NCBI GenBank assembly: GCA_032622095.1
Contig: CP136069.1
Coordinates: 43,252,194-43,316,193, forward strand
Source of the DNA: Siphonodentalium dalli
Taxonomy: Eukaryota > Mollusca > Scaphopoda > Gadilida > Siphonodentaliidae
DNA: 64,000 nt
Direction of reading: 5' to 3'
Shown here: positions 32,495 through 42,390 of the stretch, piece after piece
How positions within the stretch are numbered: position 1 is the first letter of the stretch
Layout of the letters: every line of letters starts with the position of its first letter
Position numbers and translations under genes: made by a program
The notes under the pieces: model-generated
Databases searched by the model: none
Told to the model about the DNA's origin: nothing
Seen by the model: only the letters and a program-made list of their open reading frames with translations

Positions 32495-33278
32495 ATAAAT
32501 TTTGATATCCACCAGACGGGGATATAGAAGTTTCCGATTTAACACTACCAATGCGCTACTGGAATATTTCAAAATCCTCGCGAGTTATCCTTTACTATTA
32601 TTATCATAGTTACTGTCATTGGTTACAGCTGATATTTCATCGTGATTCATGTATTTATTTCTATATTTCCTTCGTTAACAAATGCAATCATGTCGGCACA
32701 ATTTGAGAACCTAAATTGTTTATCTTCTATGAAAACTGAAAAGGAAGTTATGCCGTTCACTCAACAACAATTACGACTGCACGCATGAAAATCTAAATGC
32801 ACAGACTATATAAGCACATTTGAAGGCTATGATCGCACATGCACTTAATTGTAATTTCATTAAAATCAGATTCTCGGAACGAACAAGAAATGTAATATGA
32901 TAAGCCAGATCGCACATGTCATACAACCAGTCTCAATTGAAGAATGAACACTTGTTGTTTTATTTTTGTGGCGACAGAAGATATGTCATGTCGTCTCTAT
33001 GAAATTTCATTGTGTAAAAAAGTTTGTTTTGTACTGTTTTAAGTTGATTTGCTATAAAATAAATACATATTCTGATTCTTTAATGTTTATGCTGAAGAAA
33101 AAGATGATTCCTTGTTATCTTCCTAAAGCAATACATTTATCGACATATTCTGATCAGCGAAAGCTCATATTTGAGAAGGCACTTTATTATCTACAGCTTT
33201 AGGGCGACCGAAGCAGCGACGATGTTAATATGGAGCAATCATTAGATATGTATGCAGGCCAACAAAAATCAAAAGATG
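32495..33278. other. No supported gene
   Basis: A 78-codon plus ORF (32,966-33,202) rich in Lys, Leu and Cys has no motif that I recognise. AT-rich. Confidence 0.35.
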
Positions 33279-33282
33279 TTAA

Positions 33283-33674
33283 CCCTTTATCCAACAAACC
33301 GGCCAAAACCGGCCAAATTAAGCTTCAAAAGCCTAAAATATCTTCGGTCTGTCTCAATAAAACCATACAAATATGGATATCATTGGAACCGACTCCTTGA
33401 CCACATTGTGATAGTTACAGTTATGCCCTGTGCCAATGCATTCTCTTATATATGCGAGTCGACCATAGGTCGCCTCGCATATATAAGAGAATGCATTGGC
33501 CTAAAAAAAATCTTTTTTTAACACTTTTTACCATTTTTTCTTACATTCTTTAACAATTTTATAATTTTTAATGTGTTAAGCCAATGCATTCTCTTATATA
33601 TGCGAGGCGACCTATGGTCGACTCGCATATATAAGAGAATGCATTGGCACAGGGCGGTTCTGTTGGGTAAAGGG
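33283..33674. mobile_element. TTAA-flanked core MITE, CCCTTTACCCAACA type, copy 2
   Basis: TTAA at 33,279-33,282 and 33,675-33,678. It is inverted relative to 27,086-27,467: the 'aaaccggccaaaaccggcca' side is on the left. Two intact cores. 392 bp. Confidence 0.93.
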
Positions 33675-33761
33675 TTAAAACATTGTCTTCTGAAAGTCGA
33701 TACATGTGCATCATATTCACACCTTGACCAGACCGAACGATCCATGTTGCATTTGCAGCCC

Positions 33762-33955
33762 TTGGTGGTACAAGGGCGGTCGTATCCCGGGATGTAAGGT
33801 ATGATGTAGGAGTCCTGGTGGTACAAGGGCGGTCGTATCCCGGGATGCAATGTATGATGTAGGAGTCCTGGTGGTACAAGGGCGGTCGTATCCCGGGATG
33901 TAAGGTATGATGTAGGAGTCCTGGTGGTACAATGGCGGTCGTATCCCGGGATGCA
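33762..33955 (+). repeat. 53-bp tandem repeat, ~3.7 copies
   Basis: The unit runs 'tggtggtacaagggcggtcg', 'tatcccgggatgtaaggtat', 'gatgtaggagtcc'. A few substitutions separate copies. It opens ORFs in several frames on the minus strand. Confidence 0.95.
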
Positions 33956-34365
33956 TCGACATGCGGATACGTTTTAGTTCATGGTTCACTTTTGCAGTAC
34001 ATCTCTTCAAAACGGGTGACTGCGTCGACCGTGCTCAACCAATCGAGTACGTAGTAACGCCTCTCCGGTGTTTAAAATTAAATTACTGTCATCTGTTTAT
34101 CGTTTTCCTTGTGTCTGCCTTTGTTTTTTTCTGTTGTTCGTGTATGTTGCTTCTGTCGTGTCATATGTCTTGATTATTCTTACATGTTTCATTTAGCACT
34201 CACGCCTGTCTGAATATGGGGAGGGACATAGAAGCTGCCATATACAGTGTCTGAACGAGTCACCGCTTTATCTGTGTACCAGCCTTTGGCCCGACCATAA
34301 ATTCGAAGGATAGTCTGAGGCGGCTACTGTGCTATTTGTCGATTATTTGCTTTTTATATGGCTCT
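33956..34365 (+). repeat. ~400-bp dispersed repeat, copy 1
   Basis: Shared, in order, with 55,800-56,210: 'atgcggatacgt', 'catctc(t/g)tca', 'gcgggtga(c/t)tg', 'caatcgactay', 'ttgattattattatt'-like, 'gcccgaccataaattcgaag'. Both copies lie upstream of retroelement pseudogenes, so a LINE 5' region is possible. Confidence 0.65.
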
Positions 34366-34779
34366 TCAAAACAAAAATCAACATATTGATCGTAAGAGTG
34401 ATGACCTGCTAAGTTCCAATGTTTGTGAGGTATACCGTCAGTACTTGGTTCTTGGCTTTGATCCGAATGTCAAGAGACTTGATTTATTTGTTATTGGCAA
34501 AACACTACAAAGCAATTGACACCTTTCGCATAAGAAACTACTAGATCAAAATTACGAAAAACTAATTGAAGTCGTATTTTTGTTCAGACTGTCCAAAAAC
34601 CGTTTCGCGGAATTAACAACTATTCGATTCCGTTTGTGGGGAAAATCTTACTTGCCACTCGCAGAAAGGGGATTGTGGTTCTGCTTGACGTTATTTTGTA
34701 ATTAACTGTGTTGTTATTAAGTGATAGCTTAGCGCAAGACGACGAATGATCTGATTACCACTAACAGCTAATAATTAAG

Positions 34780-36620
34780 ACCACACATGGTGATCGCAAT
34801 TTAAGGACATAATTTTCGAGTTCGGTCACGTGATATTGATGGGAGATTTGAACGTCCACTTAAGTTATTCCCTTCGACTAGCATGCACTCAGAGACATGT
34901 TGTGGTATTCTCCCAATTCCTAGACAACTTGAAATAGGTCTTTTTTTGTGCATTCTCCATATTTACCAGAGACAAACCAACGTTCGTTCCATTCGCTACT
35001 GTGGCAAATCCAACGGCCATTGATCACATACTTGTGCCCTCACTATATACTGATATGATTGGATCGAACACAATCTTGTCATGTGCCAGTAGCTTGTTCC
35101 TGCACCATTCCTAAATCAAGCGGTTCGCTCGAAAATCAAATGTCAACGTATAAGCCATTATTCAACTGGAAAACACTTGACAAATTCATGCATAATTCTC
35201 ACTTTGACGCCCGTTATAACCGCTGTGAAAGTCTCCAGATCACGCGCGTGAACAAAACATTGATCGATTTAACATATTATCGTATTGTGTTAACATTACT
35301 AAAGGCATCTGAATTCGCCGCTTAATTCATTCTAAGTTGAAGCCCAACTGAAAACCTTCCCTGACAGTTCTACACACTGATGTGAAGTCAACCAGAACCG
35401 TGTGGATTTAGTCTGGTAAACATCACTCAGCAACATCACCTACTTATATAAACAACAAGGAATATAAGCGTCTGCTGCGAAGAGAAATGCGGTCAGCATC
35501 CGAACAGCAACATCAACAACATATCTTTGACGACGTTGAGCGCTTCGCCACATGCGATCAATCTTCTTTCTGGAAACTTCTGAATTAATCCAACCGAAAA
35601 TCGTCACTCTAAAGTTGGCAATGAGCATGATGACACTCAAATCGAGAGAGCTGTCGAAGAACTGCTTTCGAATTCTATGGATTTCCAACAAGTGGCAACT
35701 GAAGCTATTTCTATGACCAATATCCTAGCAGTTGTAATTCGCTCACTTAAAGGCACGTGCGGCCTTAATTGTCGAAAATATTCATATTTGTTCCAATCAC
35801 CGTAAACAGAAAAACATTAAAACGCATACAGTTCCGTTCATATATACCATGACCATCGCGTACACAGCATGTTATCATAAAGACCTACTATATTTTACCC
35901 AAGCAAGAGCCTGATTGTGTTACAGAAGACAGCACAATGATACTGGCTAATCACACACAAATGGCATAAACGCTCTTTATTAGTTCCATATCAGGTATTC
36001 ACCAACAAAGAACGCTCTTTATGTTTACCATCATAATATAAACAAACACCATAAAAGTAACTTTTTATGCTTTTGTTTACATAACAATGGTCAAACATAT
36101 GACCACAACATACTGTTTATGCGATATTTCTTATTTGTATACGGACAAAGTCTATCTAAATTTTGATGTTCTTTCTGTTTGTGGCGGTTTTTGACGGGTG
36201 GAGATATTTTCACAGGATACCCACCGCCAAGGCCAACCGTGTCTTTAAAATGGATAAAGCGGCAGAGAAGACGCTATACAGTGAACGAGCACCTCATTTA
36301 CTGCAACAGATCTATCCTCCGAATTATCTGCTTCTACAATATCATGCTTGATACGACATAATATATTCCACAGAAACTCAAACTTGGTCTCATCATTTCA
36401 ATCTACAAAGGAGAACCCAACCCAAAAGAACAGCCTGATAGCTACTGTGCAATAACATTGTTACCCATGATCTATAAAGTTTATGAGAGCGTCCTCCTAA
36501 ACAGAATAATAAAATCACCGACATTTTCTGGATTCCACATTTACTGCAGAATGGGTTACTTACAATCTGTGTTTGAGTTTGAGCCTTACAGCTGTTGATA
36601 ATGTTGACCAAAGTTGGGAG
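34780..36620 (+). pseudogene. Decayed LINE ORF2: endonuclease and RT start, MITE-split
   Basis: APE-type endonuclease motifs: 'VILMGDLNVH' (about 34,832) and, after a stop, 'RDKPTFVPFATVANPTAIDH' and 'ILVPSLYTDMIG'. Next come 'YKRLLRREMRSASEQQ', 'DVERFATCDQSSFWKLLN' (35,460-35,590), the usual linker before RT. At 'VIRSLK' (about 35,735) a 496-bp MITE intervenes. After it 'MDKAAEKTL' and 'EHLIYCNR', then 'KLKLGLIISIYKGEPNPKEQ' and 'CAITLLPMIYKVYESVLLNR' (to about 36,513) match RT block 1-2 (lKxGiIxPIYKG, YRxITLxPxxYKVYExxLLxR). The palm catalytic motif is absent; the copy ends near 36,620. Confidence 0.9.
35751..36246 (-). mobile_element. TTAA-flanked MITE, family AGRYACGGGCGGC, inside LINE
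   Basis: TTAA at 35,747-35,750 and 36,247-36,250; ends AGGCACGTGCGGCC.../...GTGTCT. Inverted relative to 10,166 and 43,477, sharing 'ggcggtttttgacgg', 'ataacgctctttat'-like and 'gcttttgtttacataa'. Removing it and one TTAA reads TCA CTT AAA ATG GAT AAA GCG in the LINE frame, so both ends and the TTAA duplication are fixed by the host ORF. Confidence 0.93.
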
Positions 36621-36656
36621 TTTGACCCAAAAACCCCGCTGCCCCTTCTATATAGG

Positions 36657-36735
36657 ACAATCGGACTATCGAATCATCGGACTATCGAACCCTCTGACTA
36701 TTAAACCCTCGGACTATTGAACCCTCGGATTAACG
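36657..36735 (+). repeat. 16-bp tandem repeat, ~5 copies
   Basis: The unit is 'tcggactatcgaaccc' with variants 'tctgactattaaaccc' and 'tcggactattgaaccc'. Confidence 0.85.
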
Positions 36736-36739
36736 CACA

Positions 36740-37306
36740 GTCCCCTATTGAAACTGCCAATCTCTACCAGTCTGTACCATGCATGTGTCAAGAGAACTAC
36801 ATGTGAAAACAACGCCAGTCATCTGGGTTCGTCGCGGATGCCATGCCTTTTCCCCACCACTACAACCTTTTCAATGTTCTCTTAGAATACGTGGAACTGT
36901 CTTCTTTCCTGGTAAAGCGGAATGGATAAAAAACAACTCGCGAAATCTTGAGACGCAGCTCATTATGACGAGTGGTTTCACTCTCTTTCATCTGCCAGTG
37001 ATCTATCGTTTTCTATGTATTGTCACGTCGATCAGCTGTCTTCTTGAATATGGCCTCTGCTTTCGCACAAACGGCACCAGTCGAGGGAGCTGCGTGGTTT
37101 TGGTGCTTCTTTTGAATGAAAACCACTTGTCTAAATAGATTGTGTTGTTCTTAATGTGGCTCATTCTAGAACAGTGAGACTACTCAGCTTTATTTTCATG
37201 CAATGTTGGAATTATAATATTTCTACGTGATATCTTCTGGTAGAGAATCGTTGACGTATTCGGGATCTGGGCTTTCGGTAGTCTCCAACCCCTCTCACAC
37301 GAGAAC
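36740..37306. other. No supported gene; one 119-codon ORF
   Basis: The ORF at 36,779-37,138 (plus) has a hydrophobic stretch near its C-terminus ('LFHLPVIYRFLCIVTSISCL') but no known family. It could be an unrecognised mobile ORF remnant or chance. Confidence 0.3.
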
Positions 37307-37310
37307 TTAA

Positions 37311-37693
37311 CCCTTTACCCAACAAACCGGCCAAAACCGGCCAAATAAAGCTTCAACAGCCTAAAATATCTTCGGTCTGTCTCAATAGAACCATACAAAT
37401 ATGGATATCATTGGAACCGGCTCTTTGGCCACATTGTGATAGTTACATTTAGCCCTGTGCCAATGCATTCTCTTATATATGCGAGTCGACCATAGGTCGC
37501 CTCGCATATATAAGAGAATGCATTGGCCTAAACAAAATCTTTTTTTAACACTTTTTACCATTTTTTCTTACATTCTTTAACAATTTTTAATGTGTTAAGC
37601 CAATGCATTCTCTTATATATGCGAGGCGACCTATGGTCGACTCGCATATATAAGAGAATGCATTGGCACAGGGCCGATCTGTTGGGTAAAGGG
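37311..37693. mobile_element. TTAA-flanked core MITE, CCCTTTACCCAACA type, copy 3
   Basis: TTAA at 37,307-37,310 and 37,694-37,697; 383 bp, nearly identical to 33,283-33,674 and in the same orientation. Two full cores. Confidence 0.93.
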
Positions 37694-38145
37694 TTAACGG
37701 CGCTATTTCTAGGAAGAACGGCCCATTGTAAATGCAGAGAGGATTGTTCTAACTCCGGTGAACTGATCGTTGACGCCGCTTTGTTTCTTCTAAGCGCGTG
37801 TAACCTAATGCGGGGCACTCGTGTCTAACTTGACCAATAGGTGGCTCTCTTCAGTTTTAATATTAAAGAAAATTTCAAACTGACGCAAATCTGCAGTTAA
37901 CATATATTGCACAAACACCAGTGCTGGTTACTGCTCACAAGACATTTCATAGTAGAAAAGCTGCGTTGAGAACTCGCGATATAGCTGATTCTTCTGAGCC
38001 AGAGATATTGGCTGAATTTGCACCACAGGGAGTTACAGAAGTCCGTAGATTTTCAAAGATAGTTGATGGACAAAAAGTTCATTTGAACAGTTAACTTTTT
38101 ACCTCCCGTCGGTGTTGAAGGTTGAGTATATGAAGATATATTTAA

Positions 38146-38352
38146 CCCTTTCAGTGCCAAGTCCGATTTTTGTATCAACCCATATTTCCTTGATCATTTT
38201 TCAAATTTAATGATTATAATAATGTGATACATTGATGGAAAGAGCTCTTAGGGTTCTTTTCATCAATCTAACACATTATTATAATCAATAAATTTGAAAA
38301 ATGATCAAGGAAATATGGGTTGATAGAAAAATCGGACTTGGCACTGAAAGGG
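38146..38352. mobile_element. 207-bp palindromic TTAA MITE, CCCTTTCAGTGCC type
   Basis: TTAA at 38,142-38,145 and 38,353-38,356. Ends CCCTTTCAGTGCCAAGTCCG / CGGACTTGGCACTGAAAGGG; arms of about 85 bp pair through 'catatttccttgatcatttt' to a centre at 'gaaagagctcttagggttc'. It does not contain the shared core. Removing it and one TTAA joins the ORF1 pieces in frame (TAT TTA AGT ACA). CCC ends with TTAA fit piggyBac-type. Confidence 0.95.
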
Positions 38353-38977
38353 TTAAGTACATTATTATGTTCCAATACAGTACGATGTTTTAAATATCAG
38401 CGGTATGGTCATGGTCAGGAAACTTGTAAAAGTAAAGAAATCATTAGTGCACGCTGTTCTGTTTTCAAACTGTCAATGTTTACAGGCTGCAATGGATCAT
38501 TCGTGTCCCATATGGGACTATGCAATCAAGATTCAAAGATGTAAGGCTACGTATGTAAATGCTACGAAAATAGTTGGTGCTCGAATACCAATTTCACAGG
38601 TTTAAATGTTCAGCTGACGTTTCTACGAAAATGGTCTTGATGCCAACACTCAGACGTCAATGCAACGTCACCAGTGTATCAGTAGCAACACAGGTTGACT
38701 ATAAACCGATGTTGCTTCTGTTTCAGAACGTGCATCACATGCCATGAATATATCTAGTCAAGTTGAGCAAGTTGCTACAATACAATCTAGTCATATTGAT
38801 CATGTTGTTCCACAACAAATATCTCCAAAATCTATCAAACGGTTTGCTCTCAGTGGTTGCTGTTTGAGTTTGCAAAGTTTGACACGACGCTTGGTGAGAA
38901 ACGATTAACTTTAAAAGACACCAAACAGTATATGTTGATTGAAGCTGCCGGTTGTATGAAAGATGACATTCCGTGTA

Positions 38978-39329
38978 CAACATATCCTCTCGCAAATACG
39001 CGCATAATCGACATATAAATTGAAATAGGTACATAAACTGATTATTGGATTCTGAAATAAGAAGATAATTGACTCATACCCGTTAATTGGTTTTGTTAAA
39101 GACCGCGCACCTGAAAAGTCGTGAGTTGGCTCATTTGTGTAATTGTCAGATCATGATCTGCTTAGAGTCCCTTCATTATGCATGAGTCGATAAAATGTGA
39201 ATAAAACGCTCTCATTTCAGCACATTATCGACTCAAAATGTGGCGATTCTAAGCAGATTATCTACATAAAACAATAAGTTCTATTTCAAGGCAGATAATT
39301 AATGTGCTGATTTTCTGGAGAACATGCTG
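38978..39329 (-). mobile_element. Foldback element with 7-bp target site, full copy
   Basis: On the plus strand it runs CAACATATCC...GGAGAACATGCTG. CCGTGTA repeats directly at 38,971-38,977 and 39,330-39,336. Excision joins GAT GAC ATT CCG TGT AAC CCA CCC, in frame. Internal hairpin and 'gaccgcgcacctgaaaagtc', 'gtgagttggctcatttgtgt' match the family. Confidence 0.92.
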
Positions 39330-39458
39330 CCGTGTAACCCACCCGACCGGCAACTTGACGAATTGATAAAGGCTCGGGCCAGGTTAATCAAATATCATAA
39401 CTATCTTGTCAATGCAAAATCCGACATTAGAAAATATTTCAGAGTGAAACCTTGGTAA

Positions 39459-40990
39459 TTTAGTTTTATTTATTTGCTATTGATTATGTATTTCGCCTGT
39501 ATTCTTTTACTAGTTGTATACGTTCTATATTATATGTTTAACACTAGTCAGTTCCTGAATTGATATTCCTGACTCCATTTCAACTTGTGTGCTTTTATTC
39601 GTACATATATTTCATTTATTTAGTCTAGTCTACTGTATGCTTTGTATACGCAGTTGCTTCACTCCGATAGTTGTTGACTACCTTATTCTGTTCCCAGTCA
39701 TGATATTACCTAGCAGCTGGAAAACACGTTAAACCCCAATCAACCAATCCATTAATAATTATGGGCCATTCCGTCCATTTAGATATCGATATACTTGATG
39801 CCTGATTAGAAAATACAAATGGATGTCGCATACCTAATGCGGGTTCTGTCATTTGCAGATGATAAATCGGTCAACAAAATACAGGTAACACGAGCCCATC
39901 TTCCTATGTGGCTGATTATGGTCCCGCAAGCCGCAAATCATTCCATGGATCTCTAAAAAATATTAATATTTCAGTTACACTCGCCTCACATTACCAATCA
40001 CATAATATGGTTACGACGGGTATAAAATGAAAGCTTTTGTCATTGTATCCATCATGATGAGCACTTATCTCATATTAATAGGCTGGCTTAGTACTTTAAT
40101 CTGACTTGTGCGGGCGTCGCCATTAGCAACGAAACTGGGAGAGATAAAGCGATATAGTGATCACTCGTCTGGACTGGCTCACAAACATATAAACACTTTT
40201 GTAAAAAAAATGCCCTGAACATTTTGTCTTATATTATTTGTTATATATACATGTACGATTAGTCTGTACGTGTACGTGGATATGAATATGAATAATACTC
40301 ACGCTATCTGATAAATTATTTGTATAATGATATTTGTTATGGGGGAAACAGGAAGACAGCCCGGCAGGGCTATGTTCCCCCCAGCAATATACTGAATTAT
40401 TCTAGTTATATGTTAATTTATTGTACTATTCATATGTGTATTGTAAATAAAAAATATCCTATCCTATCCTACCCTCTATCGCCATTAATTCCGTATATAC
40501 GACTCAGGTGATTGCCAAACACACCCGCATGTTCGACATCTAACTAATACCCGTTCGGTTAAAATTCCAATAAAACTTTATAGTTCTACAAAGACTATTA
40601 AAGTTGCCCATTCCGATTTGACGCCATATTAATCAAAATTTCCTATACCAACTTTCCGCTTGCTAGTCAAAAGTAAAATTATAAATACTTTTAATCACCA
40701 TCACTCGTGTGGCATCGCGAAATTCACCATAAGTATTACACATACGTTGAAAAACGTGTACAAGCATCATAAATGAATGCTCTTTATTATCTACCGATTT
40801 TGAGATAATGAAATACTAACGCTCTTTATCAGAGACGTTCATTGTTTTCTTTTCTTTCTTTTTTTTTGCTCTCCGCACAAGAAATCAAAACGTGCTTAAC
40901 CCCATCCCTTCAAAACAGAGAGCCTCTTGCCACGTCCCTGTAGTTGAATAATACAGCACCATAAAATTACTACTATGACCTTATCAAGTT
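39459..40990. other. Unique DNA with possible SINE and LINE tails
   Basis: 39,690-39,755 ('cagtcatgatattacctagc', 'cacgttaaaccccaatcaac') resembles the 3' end of the SINE at 21,509-21,806. 40,320-40,480 holds 'ggaagacagcccggcagggc' and ends in 'aaataaaaaatatcctatcc'-type tandem tails, as at the 3' end of a retroposon. 'acgctctttat' phrases near 40,770-40,830 echo the AGRYACGGGCGGC family. No gene seen. Confidence 0.35.
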
Positions 40991-41000
40991 ATGTCATATA

Positions 41001-41427
41001 TGTGACCCGCCATATCAAATCCAGTCGTAAGTCGGGATTTTTTTACCCTGTGCCAATGCATTCTCTTATATATAAGAGAATGCATTGGCCTAACAATTTT
41101 TTATCATTTTTTTTAAATGAATGTTTCTTACAATTTTTAGGACATAAAATAAAAAACATCCATTACCATGCAGGGAGCCCCACACATATATAGAAGCATA
41201 TAGAAGAGTGTCGTCTGCTCATGTTTGTATGGGGCTCTGTATGGGTGAAATTATAAAATTGTTAAAGAATACAAGAAAAAATATTAAAATTGTAAAAAAT
41301 TGTTAGGCCAATGCATTCTCTTATATATGCGAGGCGACCTATGGTCGACTCGCATATATAAGAGAATGCATTGGCACAGGGTAAACAAAATCCCGACTTA
41401 CGACTGGATTTGATATGGCGGGTCACA
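41001..41427. mobile_element. Core MITE with TGTGACCCGCC ends, copy 3
   Basis: Flanked by TATA at 40,997-41,000 and 41,428-41,431. The left core is collapsed to 'atgcattctcttatatataa' directly meeting 'gagaatgcattgg', having lost the central GAGTCGACC/GGTCGCCTC part. The right core (about 41,308-41,376) is intact. The left flank 'ttatgtcatata' is identical to that of 42,468. Confidence 0.92.
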
Positions 41428-41529
41428 TATAGGTCTGTACATATTGGAGACAAATTGGGATCTGAATTTGCGGTCGAGTCAGTGTTAGGGGACGCTAGCA
41501 TTATAATTTAGTTTTTGAAAAAACTGACA

Positions 41530-41745
41530 ATCTTGCGCAGATACACGAATCGGTTTGCATCGCTGTGTGTGGATCACGTTACAGATCCGCTCTGATCGGG
41601 ATCGCTGGATGGCGTGTGTGTTGGCCTATGAGGCATCTCGTTCGGCGGCATCGATACCTTGCATACAGGGTGCCTTCGCTTGGTTGTTACAATGTTAATC
41701 TTAAAAGTACTCAATCGGATCAGACGGTCCCCTTATCATCAAGTT

Positions 41746-41785
<40 letters not shown>

Positions 41786-41790
41786 TTCTT
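41530..41790 (+). repeat. GC-richer segment ending in (AAC)n
   Basis: A patch of balanced composition ('gatcgggatcgctggatggc', 'catctcgttcggcggcatcg') runs into an (AAC)/(ATC) run at 41,748-41,784. The composition shift and the simple tail suggest a retroposon 3' end or an intruding sequence. The 85-codon ORF (41,565-41,822) has no recognisable domain. Confidence 0.3.
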
Positions 41791-41869
41791 CAAATTACGC
41801 TTTAGTTATCACAATCGATTAATTACAACAAAATAATGCTAACCACTGTGAACTATGGTATACAATTTC

Positions 41870-42085
41870 CAAAAACGTGTTAAATATCAACATGTTGTTC
41901 AACGAAATATGACCGTATTATCACTTGATTTTAGTGTTATCCATATTCATCCGCAATTTTGTCCGAGACCGTCAGTTTTACGACTTATTTCAGGCCACAA
42001 ATAAGTACACATCTCGAGAAATAACAAATTTCAAAAATCGATATCTGATCACTCTGAGCTTTGATGGCTGGGTTCCTCGACTCGA
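41870..42085 (-). repeat. Dispersed repeat, inverted partner of 28,890-29,130
   Basis: Carries 'atcaacatgttgttcaacga', 'ccgcaattttgtccgagacc', 'gatatctgatcactctgagc' and 'gggttcctcgactcgaa' as the reverse complement of the other copy. The palindromic element at 42,094 abuts it. Confidence 0.8.
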
Positions 42086-42093
42086 ACCAAATT

Positions 42094-42247
42094 CACCCTC
42101 TGTGGACCTCATTCTGCTTACACCTCAGCAGAATGAGGTTCCCAGAGGGTGAATTTGGTGATGATAGCCCGCTATGCGGGGTAGCATCACTAAATTCACC
42201 CTCTGGGGACCTCATTCTGCAAATCACAGGGTCACTATTTTAAGGCT
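42094..42247. mobile_element. hAT-like palindromic MITE, rearranged copy
   Basis: The right half ('gggtagcatcactaaattca', 'ccctctggggacctcattct', 'actattttaaggc') matches 22,709-22,780. The left half has a partial extra 'aattcaccctctgtggacct' in the wrong orientation, so the left end has been rebuilt. No target duplication is visible. Confidence 0.8.
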
Positions 42248-42390
42248 TGATTCGGATTATGCATCTTTGAGTGCTTATGCGAGCTAACTTTTGTAATTTT
42301 AGAATGGGACATTCGAAGTTGAGTTAGTTCAATGGGTATCCGCTTTATATTATAGAGATAACATATATACATTTTAGGATTCAAAACGAT

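Larger units (their letters stand above)
37840..39458 (+). pseudogene. Retroelement ORF1-like remnant, split by two elements
   Basis: Frames read 'KAALRTRDIADSSEPEIL', 'EFAPQGVTEVRRFSKIVDG' (about 37,965-38,085), then 'LKVEYMKIYL' up to 38,141. After a 207-bp MITE the same frame gives 'VRCFKYQRYGHGQETCKSKE' (about 38,377), a CCHC-like zinc knuckle (family norm CFKCQxxGHxxxxC; the second Cys is Tyr here), as in ORF1 of Jockey/I/CR1-type LINEs. Decayed sequence follows. Positions 38,890-38,970 give 'GEKRLTLKDTKQYMLIEAAG', 'CMKDDIPC' and, beyond a foldback element, 39,336-39,458 gives 'NPPDRQLDELIKARARLIKY', 'HNYLVNAKSDIRKYFRVKPW' and a stop. Whether this tail belongs to the same ORF1 is uncertain. 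Confidence 0.75.

Noticed and set aside
33518-34010. Minus-strand ORFs rich in Pro, Tyr and His
   Set aside because: They are generated by the 53-bp tandem repeat and adjacent MITE core.
34149-34175. Exon/intron structure of a host gene around the LINE remnants
   Set aside because: All recognisable coding pieces belong to retroelement or transposase families. I saw no consistent splice-site chain.
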